Source: Protonemura montana
Lineage: Eukaryota > Arthropoda > Insecta > Plecoptera > Nemouridae
DNA length: 64,000 nucleotides
Direction of reading: 5' to 3'
Assembly (NCBI GenBank): GCA_947568835.1
Contig: OX387606.1
Span: 13,826,001-13,890,000, forward strand
Part shown: one piece after another, positions 49,901-62,387 of the stretch
How positions within the stretch are numbered: the first letter of the stretch is position 1
Layout of the letters: every line of letters begins with the position of its first letter
Program-made: the position numbers and the translations under genes
Notes under the pieces: generated by a model
The model's input: only the letters and a program-made list of their open reading frames with translations
The model's database searches: none
What the model was told of the DNA's origin: nothing

Positions 49901-52900
49901 CCCCAAAAGGCACATAAAGATTTTTTTTCTGATTTTTCAGTTTAAGATTCATCAAAATCGGTCGAGGCGTTTCATTCCCAGCTTGCTTGGGCCTGTGCTG
50001 GAATATTGAGCCAATATCGCTGACGATTCCCCGAGTCCTGGTTCGTTTCGCTCTTACCACTTGGCGCAGACAGAAACTGGCTGAGGTTGGTCTGAGCCAG
50101 TCCGTCGTGACAGCCGGCAATCTCATCTTCTCCGCTGACTGCCGATTCCTGCGTGAGCAGCGACACCACAGCCGCCAGCTGGCTGTTCTGTCGCTTGCTG
50201 GCCGATACCTTCATCTCCATTGCCGCCATCTTCAGCAGCCATGCCATCTGGTTCAGCAACGACGCTACAAAACAAGCAGAGCAATCGAGTCTAAATCGAA
50301 GACATAGGTGAGTAAATGCGGCTCTTCATTAAATTAAGTGCGGCTCCTATTGATTTTTTCCCCCTATGAATCACGACAATTGACTAGGTGAAGTGTTTAA
50401 GTCGCACGTAGATGCTTAGAAATTAGTCATAAAGGTGAATCGGTAAATGCCAGAGGAATTGTAATAAAACCAGTCGCTCTTGCGGAAAGCTGTGAGTGTC
50501 AGTGCTGGTTGCCGTTGGTTTTGGAGAGAAAGCCGCAGCCAGAAAACATTCTGACTGGTGTTGTGTTAAAATTGCTCATAGCTACAAAAAGAACTTTTTA
50601 AAATTTCTGCATTATAAATTAATTTAGTTACTTGCTTTCAATGTTTAAAATTAAATGATGTAGCACTTTATAACATGTGAAAAACTGGAATGTGGCTATC
50701 ATTGACCTCATGCATCCCCACCCCTGTTTAACAAGAGAACTTTTGATGGGCAGAAATATGAAAAATGAGATCTATTTCTGTTCTCCATAGCTTTCAGATT
50801 GTTTCGCTGCGGTAGATACTTTAAAAACACTAGTCGGTTGTTACCTCTATTTGGCCCCCGGAATGGAAGACACGCAATGTGTCGGTTGAGAAAGTCCCCG
50901 CTCGAGTGCAGGAACCGCAACACAGACTCTGAGGTCTTGGTGTTTGCGCAGAGAGCGTAGAGCATGGCGTATGCAGCTTCGACTAGGTGCGGCTTGGAGA
51001 TCAGCACCGGCGGGGCCAGGTTGGAGGACAGCGAGCCGTCCAGCAGGGTGATCAGAGAGTGCAGGCAAGTACGTGGGAAGCCCATGATACCTGCATAGTA
51101 GGACATAGGCATTAGGTGTCTTGGTATCTGCCATGATACGTTGGAACCAATCGTTGCAAAAAGGAGCGGGTTGTTGAACGAAACTACTTGGAATCCCTTG
51201 CTTTACAGAAAACTCTTACATTGCATTGTTTGTTGATGCAAGAAAAAATGATTAACAATGTACAAATAATTATAAAGCAATTACACAAACCAATGACAAA
51301 CCAATACCACGGGTGATTTAAACTCTGTTGTGTTTGAAATAATAAAATATCGAAATTGAAATTAAAAAGTTTTTCTAGATGAATCCACATCATTTTTAAA
51401 TAAAGCAAAATCTGTGTAACTTTTATTGCACCATTTATTGATGTATCAAAGTGTTTAAGAACTAACACAACTCCCTGGCGATGGAAATACCAACATATCA
51501 GAAAGGCAACGAAATTTTAAATACATTTCCAAAAGAAAATCACAAGGTACTTGATTTAAGTTGTATCACAGGGTACGCATCTACTCACCAGCCTGCTGAA
51601 AGACAGTCTTCCTAATGTCCTTGCCGATTTCGAAGCCGCACAGATAGTGTGACAAATTTGGGTGTGGCTGGTTGAGGCACTGTTGCAGCAGCTTGATCAC
51701 TGCCTCCTTGGACTTGTCCTGCACGCTCAGCTGGTCGCCGTCCACGTTCACGTCGTCCGTCTCTGCCTCCAAGCACTCAACAAAGCCGTGGCGTATGGCA
51801 GTCGCAACTGACGCCGACGACGTCAGTGCCCCAAGCAGCTGGGTGTGGGTCGTCGGGTACGACGTCACCGACAGCAGGATGTTCACCGCCGTCAGTGTAT
51901 GGTGCGGCAGCCAGCTGTTGTATGTGACGTATCTGTTGATGGGGGGAAAGCCGGGGATCAGGCAATAGTCGTAGCTAATGGAAGGGAAATTGTGCCTCTT
52001 TGGTCTTTCGCAAGAACGAGGCACAAGACATCTTCAGAAATCTTTTTCTTTTGCATTTGGCCATTACTAAGTAAGTAAGTTTTTATTCCTTTTTCCTCGT
52101 CCTTTAATCATTTCTCTACTTCTGCGTCTTTAGAAAAGAAAATTTGGATTGGGACTGACAAGATTAAAGTTTGATCCTACCACCACTTAAAGAGTTGGGT
52201 AGATAGATAAGACTCTTAGGAACTGATTCGAAGGTCACCTTTTATCTGAGCACTCTATTTATTGATATGGAAGGGCACTAACTTGGCGACATTCAGTAGG
52301 TGGTCAGGCTGTCCACTCCGTGGATTGATGCCAAGCAGTAACTTGTTCAGTCCGACCAGCAGCAGCGAGCTCCCAGCGGCACTTAGGAGCGCAAAGAAGC
52401 GCTGCTGCATTACGAGTGCCTTGTCGATCAGCATCAGGCACGAGAGCATCACAGACTCCAGCGCCTCCTTTCCAGAAAACGACGTGTACGTGTCCAGCCA
52501 CGTGCAGCCTTCGTCGACTAGGTACAGAACCTGGAGAGGGAAAATTAGCATGTCGGTATTATTGGCCATGATATTGCCAGAGCCAAGCTGAGTATTTACC
52601 GAGGATGAATCTGAAATTATAGCAGTGCAAGGTTTTAATGAGTTAATGACAGAATACTTCCTTGTATCGACAATAAAGAAGTAAGTAAATAAATAAATAA
52701 GTGAGTAACAAGAAATAAGTTGCGATTGATATAAATACTACACAGAAACGCACATTTGTGTAGAACACAGAATGGTAGGCTAGGAAAATGTTTTTTTGGG
52801 ACTTTTTAAGCTGGTTTATTGGGTATTGATGATTGCAACATTGTATGCATACAAAATGTGACATTTATGATTTGAAATGTTTACTACACAGGCAACACAT

Positions 52901-55900
52901 TCTTAAAATAACTAGTAAGAATAACTAGAAGCACATTTTCTAGTGCCTTTGAAGACTGCTGTCTCTGGGAGAAAAAAGCCTTCAGACAAATGAAGGTTGG
53001 AAAGTACAGAGAGTGTCAACCTACCAGCCTAAGCAGTTCGCTGGTGGAGTTGAGGCTGACCATAATGTGGAAGCCAGGTGGTGGTTGCGTTTTCGTGCAA
53101 CCGCCCCCTTGCAGCTCTATCCGGCCGCCCCCAAAGTCTTCGAGTCGCGGTTCGTACTGTCCCAGGAGCTTGACAAACAGCTGCAGGCAGCCTTTGCCCA
53201 CCGCCCACTGCAACAAGCCCCCAAATCGCTTGTCAAGTGGTGCACAATCATTCATGGCAGCCAAACTTCAAAATAGTAGGTCTAATATGAATGATAAACT
53301 TTGTGATTTAATTTTAATGGTTACACTGATATACGTACTGGAAAAGAGGAAATTACTTTTATAAGTTTTATAAGTAACAAGCAAAAATGTCAGTTCACAT
53401 TGAAACATAAAATTTCCTGGCAGAGTTTGGCTTTCAGCAGCCACTGATGTGATTTTCCTTGTTCTAAACACACTGATGCATTCAAGTGGCTCCAAGTATT
53501 CACAAGTAATGGCAAAATCACCTTCTCCTCAGGATCCTTGTAAGAGCGTGTGTGAAACTTTGCGAACACTGAGTCGAGCACGAACCGCAGGTACGGATCA
53601 AAGCCGGGCACCCGGACACCGACGCCCAGCAGCCGTGGGACAGGTCCGTTGGTGAGCACGTCTAGCAAGCCCAGCATTGCCCGGGTCAGGGGGAACTCCT
53701 CGTTGCGAGACTCCAGCTCCTCCAGCTCAGTCTGGTACAAGCACCAAGCAAAAAGGGGTTGGAATTGATGATGGGACAGTTATGGTAGAATTTGATGTTT
53801 AGGTATGTATTTATTTGTTTTTGTTGAAGAACTCAGATTTCTAATCCAAAGACGTGAACTCAATGCGAGCCTGATGACTGATGAGTATAGGGTGTGACGG
53901 TATTTAAAGCCATCTTGATTGTGCATGCGCTCAAATTTGACCAGTATGTTGATTAAAACTCATTGTTCCAAAAAGTGATTGAATAAGGAAACCAAAATTA
54001 CTTAAAAAATGAAAATAGCTGTGGAAGTAAAATCAGTTTCCCACTAAGAACACTACCAACCTGAATGCCCCTCGGCTGGTAGCTGCTGGTGCTCGGTACT
54101 GTCGAGAGAATCTGTGACGCCTCCAGGTTATACCAGAGAGTGGCCGCAGTCTCTGGGGAGCGTGCCAAGGCGGCAAGTGTCGAAAGCAGGTCGGCCTTCA
54201 GCGGGATCGAGATAGAGCATGTGACGAGGCCAAGCAGCACCGACAGTGCTGCCCAGCTCATGTTTTCGCACAGCGCGATGCGGGACAACTCGTCGTTCTC
54301 TGAAACCGCAAAAGGGTTGGTTAAGAGGGTATGTTCACAACGTAAAGGTATACTGTGTTCTAAAAGAACATTGTATAGCAGGAGTGTTGGTCACACTTTC
54401 TATATTCCTGTCTCTAAGATGTATATTTCTACACCAAAAAATGTACAATCAATATTGAATCGCTGACAACGGAGGTTATTCTGTATTTACAATCATAGTC
54501 AAATGATTTTCAGACTTCCGATATTTAAAATTTTATTTGTTAATTTGTATTTTGTCAGCTCCTTAAAATTACTCTACTCCAATTTTTCTGAGATCATTTT
54601 TGTTTACAACTTTGAAAAAAAAAAAAAACTTGCAAGCATATGAGATTCAATGGTAGATTTAGCGTTTAGCAGCCATAGAGATGCTAAGATCGTCTGACAG
54701 AGCTTTTAAAATGTACCTTTTTATCCTACCGGGACTATACTCACAATGAGTGAGACCTAGTAAATGTAGATTCAAAATTACTGTGATGCAAAGGATTCCA
54801 TGGCTCTTCAGATAAGCATGTGTCACATAAACTGGTAAGTCATTCGGCAAACGCTTAGATTTGAGCTCGTTCTAGTCTTACCAGCAACGGTCTTGATAAG
54901 GGCCAGCACGGCTTGCAGACAGGCAACCTCTTGGGGCGTGATACCGCGCTGGAAGTTTAGGTGGTGGCGGTGGTGGTAGACGGTATCTGTGGTAGGGGGC
55001 AGCTCCTGTCGCAGGTTTGTGTAATACCTGAGAACGACAAACCAAATGATTTTAAACAACAGATCCTTTTATAAACACTGCCGGTATTTGCAAAGTACAC
55101 TGCAGTTGCTAAAAAACACTAAACCACAGCCAGGATCAATTAGGAAACCGTTTTAAAGAAAGGCGGTTGTGCTCTGGCTTCAAGAGATCAATGATGCATG
55201 CAGTCAGAGACCAAGTAAATTGAAATTAATAATAAGAGCACTCTAAATATCTATGCTAAGAGTTTTTATTTTATATAAGTATATTTTTTTAGTGAATCTT
55301 AGCTATAGAAACAATTAAATGCTTGTTCACTTTTTAAGCTATCAGTTTTCCATGGAAATAATGTTTCAAGTATTGGTCATAAACAAGTCTAGCCAATTAT
55401 TTCAGTAGGTTTTATTTCAGTTTCAGTGGGCCGCAAAAATTTTGCCGGGAAAATCACAGAAGGATGACCGGGATCGATTTCAGCAATCTTCGGCGACGGG
55501 ACAAGTGAGGCAAGGCCCCGTGCGACATGAGTTGCTGGCAGAGTCGAACTGGGCGCCGCAGCTGGCCAAGTGAGGTCTATAGGGCCTATATCCCGAGGGT
55601 ATAGAGAGATGACAAAAGCAGTCGGCTCATTACTGATTTACCCATACCCAACAAAATGTATTTTATTATGCAACAAAATAGCAAAATATTTGTATTATAC
55701 AACAAATAGCCCATAAGGTGCTCTGTGACATGATTTAACTAGATACTGGTATTGCAAATCTCTCTTCCTAGCAGGTTAAGCGAGCTGACCAAAATAATCA
55801 GTCAATCGATAAAATATCCAAACGGCCTACCGGTTGAGCGAGCTGAAGAAGTGGTCCCAAGAGACGTTGGGCGAGTTGCCGGGCCCGGTCTGTTTGAGCA

Positions 55901-58900
55901 TGTTGAAGGCGTATTTGGCAACGCGTGGTGATGCCGACAGACTGCGAAGCATCTTCATGTATGGGATGAACAGAGGCGTTGGCAGCGTGTCGCCTGACGT
56001 ACGCACAAACTTGAACAGCGACACCTGCGGAGCCCGGTGCAAAGGCAATGGGTCAGAGGCGAGCGGGGCTAGGGGTCACGATCGTTAGGGTCAATTATAC
56101 TACGACACACTATGTCTATGTGTAATAAGCAAAGACAGATTAAGTAAAAAAATTATATTTCCCCGACTGATTATTGAATTCTGATTAAATAACCTAGACG
56201 GGATCGTTAACCTAATCTGACAACGTCACCTGCAACTCGATGACACTTAATTTTCCAACCGACCATTCAGCTTAAGAAAGGTGGGTTTCTTTTTCTATCC
56301 TTTCAAAAAAAGCCTTACATATTGAACGTAGATTTTTGCAAAAGATTTTTTTTTTAAATAGGTAAGTGCAGAAAGGAAAGAGAAAGAGCAACGTACTGGA
56401 AACTTGAAAATTAGACGTTGCATGGCACGCCTTGGAAGATAAACTCACAAGTGCAAGTGCGGAAACGTTAAAACTCTTAAATGCACCAAGCAACACTATC
56501 TATTTTTCACGTTTCTGGTAAATTACACTCTTCATCATTTCTTTTACCTTCCACACCAATTAGTAGAGCCAAGATTTTACGGTGTTATGATTTCGATAAT
56601 TTCGTGGTAAGCTTTTTGGATTTCGGTGTTATGGCGGTGTTATGGAAAAAGTACAGAATTTCATGTCTATAACAGATTTCAGACATTGGTGACGAAAAAA
56701 AGAAAAAACGTGTTTTTAGCATTAGTTTTATCGAAATTTTAGTGCTAATTATTTGAATTTTAGCGTTTATAGCTAAATAGAAAAAAGGGGTTTTGCGATC
56801 TACATTCGAAAGGAATGAAGATTTAGGGTAAGCACTGGGATCTTTAATAAAGAAGTGATCAATAATAATTACAATAAAGCAAATATTTAGTGTAGGTCCT
56901 CAACATCGGTATTTGTTAGGGACTTGGAACAAAATTAATAGCACAAATCAATATTTTACATAAATGCCACCATGAAATACATTGTATGGCAGTAAGAGCG
57001 ACACCTACCACTTGTTAAACTGAACATTGAACAAGTTTCAATGGTAGCTTCCCTAAAAAACCTCTCTGCATCAACACTGTTCACTGGGGCCCAAATAGTT
57101 TGCTAAGTCAGAACTGCAAATGAGAAGTTTGAGATTTTTATGTCCATTAGAATTTGAATTAGACCCACTGCCTGGTACTAACAACATACTTTGCAAGATT
57201 GTCTTTTTTCTCCCAGACAAGTCTGGTGTTCCAGATTCCACACATGAAAATATATCCATCACTCACAAAGAGTTGCTTTGCTTGATCCTCAAAAGTCAAA
57301 GATTTATTACACCCCATTGAAATTTGAAATCCCAGCTAATCTCTATATAGACTGAATGCATGTGGTGCTGGTGCTCACATGGCAAGGAGGGGAAGATTCA
57401 GCCAACCAATGGCAATGGTTTCCTACTGCAAACATTTTGCCCCACTACTTCTACCCCCTAAACTTAGGAATGTTGACAGCATTTGATGAGAAACAGACCT
57501 GAATATGACAAATTCATGGAAATGTGTGTTTAGAGAGATAAAATAAACATTTTAAATATTTTGCATGGAAATAAGTGGCTATTTCGCAAAATACACATAT
57601 TTCAGTGAAATAGCTTCATTATCTCTTAATTTAGCATAAAAACATTATTTTCTTTGTTTATTTATTTTCCATGAAATATGGTTTGATAAAAATGAAAAAA
57701 AAACCGATTATCTGAAATTTAAGATAATTGGATGGGAAAAGGCTCATTTCGCGATGATTTCGCGGAAAATAGTTGATTTCGTTGTTATGGATGATTTTTC
57801 GTGAATTTCGCGCACTCATTTGTAAGAATAACAAGAGATAAGAACAATTCGCGATTTCGCGCATCACCATATAATCGTGGCTCTACCAATTAGTAATTAC
57901 CCAGCCTATTTGCACTCATACCAATTTGTTTTTAAATTGTGTTTGTTGTGAGAAGTTAAATGGTGAGGTGCAGTTTACTTTCAAATGCTAAGTCTCCAGT
58001 AGAGTTGAACCAAATTAAAATATTCAATAAAAAAAATCTAACCTGTGTGGGTGGCGACCGATAAGGATATGACTTGTGCGGAAGTTCTTCAGAAGGACAC
58101 CAGTAGTCGACCATCAGGTTCAACTGTAGAGGATCCTTGGAGTAGAGTGTCGCAATGGACAAGAGCAGCTTCTCGTAGTTGTGAGGCAAGGTCAGAGGTG
58201 GGTCTATTCCTTCCTGGAGAGCATCAAATTCATATTATTCTTGATTACCTTGTTCACTATTGATAGGCAGGTCTTTACCCGTCATACTCATAGAATATCA
58301 AAAACTTGCTCCCAGCTTGCTCTTGAGATTTAGATCTTATTCTCAGGGGATAAGACAGATTGCTAAACTTTTTCTGTAAGTAGTATGATTAAAGGTTATA
58401 TCATAGTCAAAGAAGTGTAGAAAGTTGACCAAGTACAACATGTAACCAAGTTCCGACATCATTAGTAAATAAACAATTTACACCTGTTTGTCAAATACCT
58501 GAGCGTAAATCTGCATTACTCGGGCTGTTTCGTCGGCTTGTGATTTAAGCCGTTTCACTGTCATCGGCATGAAAGTGATGAAGTCAGCGATCAGACTGTG
58601 AATCCGCCGCAGGTAGAACTCTTCCGTGAAGATAGACTCGTTGTTGAGGAACGTGTGATGGAGGAAATCAAACACTTTCAGCTCGATTGCCGAATCGACG
58701 AGCAGGTCGTCCTCGTCTTGCAAGTCTGACGCGCAAAGAAGTGTATTAGGTATTTTGTTCGTTGAGGTAAACGAGGCAAAAATAATAACTGGGCTAGGGC
58801 AAAACAACAAGTAACAGATTTATGCAAAACACAATGTAAAGCCATGCACATTTTTTAACCATGTTCGTAAAAAAGAACACTTTTTGGAAACCTTCCTTAA

Positions 58901-61900
58901 TGTCGGCTCAAACTCGTTCCACGAAGGCCGTCTTTATTTTTTAAAGGAAATTAAACTATGTTTCCTCACTGTATGGAAATCCAATTTCCCCCATCCTAAA
59001 TACATATCTCAAAAAATAACAAAGTAAAGTACAAACATATTTACACTAGTTGATTGCTTCTCTAGAACTTTGCTCTGATGTTCCTGGATTTTCCTTAGAA
59101 TATCCAACATTATTGCTTCAAAAACTAATGGTGATATCCAAGTAAGGAACAAAACATTTACTTACACTATGACTACGTTATCTATGGACAAAACTTTGTA
59201 AATATTGTAAAAGGGCGTTAGCATGATATGAGCGTTTGAATTTACTAGTGGGGTATAGACTTTGGTATTGTGTTGGAGAACATGAAACTGTGGACGTTTA
59301 AACTCACTGGTGGGGTGCAGACTTTGTGGCGCCATGCGAAGCGTAGCGAGCGCGAGCCCAAACGCCAGGTGTGCTGTCGCTTCGAGTCCCCGACATTCCC
59401 AGCCTGGTCCTCCTGGACTCAGCTCACGCATCAGCCCCAGGACAAAGTCCGACTCAGTCAGCAGCGGTAGCTTCTGAATCACCTCTGCGCAAATCCACAA
59501 GGTCACATATAACTTGAAGTGTGCCTCTCAACAATGTGTTTGAAAAGCTGAGTCTAGGTGATGTCTGGGTACATTGTACAATGAAAAATTGGACCCAAAA
59601 ACTGCTACTTGACATTAGGTTTATTGGGGTGAATAAGGGCAAGAAGGACCAATTACCCTAGCTAATCAGTCAAGTATGGAAACTGCCATATTTTATTTAT
59701 TTGCGGTGTTTAACGGCCCACTGTTTTGACATCTGGCCATGCGGCACTGGTCTAATGGCGTTGGTGAATGAGTGGATCATGAGGAGGATCATGATGAACC
59801 TAACCTAGCCTAGAAGAGAGGAGTGGAAACCCCAATGCCGGCACGTAGCCTACTCCTGTCAAAGAGCACCAAGGGGACCACCGGCTTAATATCCCTTCCG
59901 AAGGACTGTACAACTCAAACAGCAGGATTCCTCAACAAATCCATGCTGTCAAGAGGTTGATAAGCAAGGTAAATGAAGTTGCCGTACTAACTCTCATCCC
60001 TCTAACCTCTCTCCCAAACAGAACTGGTCATGTGTATGATGGTCACCCATCTAATACCTGACTCTGCGCAGTGTTGCTTAACTTCGGTGATCTAACAAGA
60101 ACCGGTGTTTCCAACATGCCAAACCGATCAATGAAACTGCCATAGATTCCAAGTGTAGGTTAGAAGGGTTTAGATGCTAAACAGTGGGATAATCAATATA
60201 CAAATCGATCAGAGTACCAAAAGGTAGGTAAAAGAATTGGGGAGAGGTAAAAACAAAGAAGTGAGCACAATGGCCGTTTACCAACGATGAACTTTGAAAA
60301 TCTGAAATTTCTACCTCGATAAGTTCTATAAGTTTCCTAGTTAATATTCCCTTATTCATAATGAAATTACCTATGGTTTCCTCGTGGCATCTCGAAGTAT
60401 TGCTTTTTATAAGGACCTACTGCCACTCAGCATTGCAGCATGTTAGTGTGGGATAAAGATTCAAGCCAAGATGTGAAGTGGGATAATTTTAAGCCAAATT
60501 TAGAGATACATTTTAGTTATTTATAGAAAGAGTGTAAACAACCTTCTCCGTCTTCTCTTTTCTGAAGAATGCTCAGATCCAAGGCATACAGCAAAGCCAT
60601 TTGCAAGGCAAGAGTGACACCGTCAATGCCCCCGGTAGGACCTGTGTCCATTTTTGTCACTTTAAGAGTGTTTATCAACTGCAAAGTAAACTCTTTCGAC
60701 AGCCCACTCTGGGCAGCCCAGAAGTAAACAATGTCGGCCAAAATCTGACGAATGCTTTGAAATAAGTCAGACACTTGACGATGGTGCCGTGGACCACCTA
60801 GAGCTCGGTTCTGTTGTAGCAACTCGATTTCTTTCGACAGATCTAAACTTGAAATCAAATCTGTAATCAAAGAAATGCTTAGAGTGTTTCTTTTTCATGC
60901 CTGAAATGTGATATCAAATAATAATTAATGCATATGCTTACTGAGAATTTTGCTAATTATTCCATTGTCTAAAAGTTCTTGCGTGTAGTTAGTTATGTAA
61001 GAGACCACATGGTCAGATGCCTCCAATGCCCAAGAGATGCCTCGACGTGATTGCACAAGGGTACGCAATGCACTAACAATAGCCTTTCTGCCATCGTAAT
61101 ACAGCAATACTGCCACGAGGCCTCTGGTTAGGCCTGGATGATATGGCATTTGAGTCTGGGCTGAAATTGCATCACAATATTGAATATGGATTAGAAATAT
61201 ATTAGAAAACCCTGTCAGTCTTAATGGTACTTGTCTGCTGGCAAAGCTCTATTCTCAACTACTTGAGAACTTGTACTTGAACTTGTACTTGTTTGCTTAT
61301 GAAGACGGCAGTTTCTTTAAAAAAAAAACATACAGAATTCGAGTCAAAGCTCGCTTTTAAACCCCGTCAGGTTAGCCACATCATCTGTCAACACATTTCA
61401 TTCACTCTCCTTTTAACTTTAAAACTCACATCTCAGACATTGACAGACACATCTCAGACATTGATGTCACATAACATTAAATTTAAACGACATGGGAGCA
61501 GATGTTTGTTTCATGTTGAAACAGTATCACCATAGAAAAAATATTTAACCTAGATCTTTTTTCAATGGTATCACGGTATCACTGTCAGGGCAACTGGTAC
61601 AATGCTACACATCTTTATTGCTATTCTGTGCAGCTTACCTGTGCATAGCAAATCAAGGGCCATGTATTCATTGATATTGAACATGTCTGAAATGATGATT
61701 GCTTCATCAACTAGTTCCTTTGAAAGTACTTGGTGACCAGTCCCTAGAGTTATTCCATCTGTTATTCCTTTTCGGAGATTTTCACGATTTTGAGAATTTT
61801 TTGGCTGTTAAAATTAAAATGTAATTAAAAATAAAAATCTTGTTTCAAGATTGTTATAACTTTCGTTTGTAAAATTTCTTATTATTATCAACTAAAAGAG

Positions 61901-62387
61901 CTTACAGGGTTCTTCAGAAGTGTCAGAAAGTTTTGCTTGTGGTTGCGGAGAACATCTTCAAGCTGTTTCAACATGCCATCTTCAGGTCGTGCTACTGCAG
62001 CTTCTACCATACCCTGGAGTTCTTTGAATGGTGTCCACATGTCTCTACTTTTCAGAGAACCTGAAAAATAAGATTGATTTAAATACCGTTGGTAAATACC
62101 GTTGTTGTCAACCAATTTAGAGCATTGACACATGTCTACAACAACGGAGAAGTGTAGTCGTGTAGATAGTGTGCAATTTAAATAAAAATACTTGTTCAAC
62201 TATATTAATTGGTGCTACTATTCATATCATAGCAAACAGTACATTTTTTAAAAAGCTTTTAAGACTAGAACAAAAATAAGTGGAAAGGTACCTAACCAAA
62301 GTACCTAACCATCAGATGCGGATAACCTAAAAACACCGTGATTTCTTTGAGTTAGAGAATGCGTTTGAACAACCTACCTTCTGCCAT
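40972..62387 (-). CDS. NUP205: Nuclear pore inner-ring scaffold protein Nup205
   Basis: This is a large alpha-solenoid scaffold nucleoporin of the inner ring that binds Nup93. I could place 31 minus-strand coding exons, all phase-consistent and totalling 2014 aa (human about 2012). They are 62378-62387, 61906-62060, 61639-61804, 60942-61160, 60543-60860, 59308-59484, 58499-58725, 58043-58213, 55831-56024, 54882-55027, 54061-54299, 53472-53731, 53025-53265, 52283-52530, 51589-51932, 50845-51090, 50058-50264, 48708-48979, 47691-47873, 47183-47408, 46593-46734, 45624-45912, 45092-45210, 44249-44381, 43722-43854, 43086-43315, 42552-42678, 42139-42299, 41630-41882, 41168-41292 and 40972-41055. The signature MPYHPGLTRGLVAVLLYYDG with QSRRG near the N-terminus fixes the family; helices dominate throughout. 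The first coding exon has only 10 nt. The donor at 53471 sits in a GTGTGT run and is the least certain. Introns hold a SINE, a tRNA-like element and homopolymers. Confidence 0.95.
48635..48648 (+). repeat. 14-nt cytosine homopolymer in a NUP205 intron
   Basis: A run of 14 C followed by more C-rich sequence. In the NUP205 transcript it reads as a G tract preceded by GGGG and GGG, and so could form a G-quadruplex. It lies 60 nt downstream of the exon ending at 48708 in transcript order. Confidence 0.85.
49106..49126 (+). repeat. 21-nt poly(A) tract in a NUP205 intron
   Basis: An uninterrupted run of 21 A. It lies about 105 bp from the tRNA-like element at 49232 but on the wrong side to be a poly(A) tail of a minus-strand SINE, so its origin is unclear. 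Confidence 0.85.
49232..49304 (-). pseudogene. tRNA-like sequence (probably tRNA-derived repeat)
   Basis: A 73-nt minus-strand cloverleaf can be drawn. It has a 7-bp acceptor stem (GTCCAAG with TTTGGGC, two wobbles), T8-A9, a perfect GCTC/GAGC D stem, a 5-bp anticodon stem TCACC/GGTGG and a T loop TTCGAGT. The T stem has an A-C mismatch and the anticodon loop CGCGATA lacks the universal U33, so a working tRNA is unlikely. Box A (TAGCTCAATGG) and box B (GGGTTCGAGTC) are good. Imperfect inverted repeats flank it (49218-49233 and 49306-49320). It is best read as a tRNA-derived repeat inside a NUP205 intron. Confidence 0.6.
49640..49985. repeat. Probable dispersed repeat in a NUP205 intron
   Basis: This intronic block contains AAAATGGCGG and AAGATGGCCGC side by side, and phrases such as GATTCATCAAAATCGGTC that I associate with dispersed arthropod repeats. 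No terminal repeats or coding capacity are visible. The call rests on sequence style only. Confidence 0.3.
59679..59690 (+). repeat. Target-site duplication, left copy
   Basis: GAAACTGCCATA, identical to the copy at 60133-60144, bounds the 442-bp SINE. Confidence 0.8.
59691..60132 (-). mobile_element. 5S rRNA-derived SINE in a NUP205 intron
   Basis: This 442-bp element on the minus strand is bounded by perfect 12-bp target-site duplications (59679-59690 and 60133-60144). Its head (about 60041-60120) reads as 5S rRNA: AGATCACCGAAGTTAAGCAA and later TTAGATGGGTGACC match the conserved 5S internal control region that carries the RNA polymerase III promoter. The body includes GGGATATTAAGCCGGTGGTC. 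The tail ends in GTTAAACACCGCAAATAAATAAAA-type A-rich repeats directly next to the duplication. This is the structure of a 5S-class SINE mobilised by a LINE. It has the same orientation as NUP205, between exons 60543 and 59484. The perfect duplications suggest a fairly recent insertion. Confidence 0.85.
60133..60144 (+). repeat. Target-site duplication, right copy
   Basis: GAAACTGCCATA, identical to 59679-59690. Confidence 0.8.
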
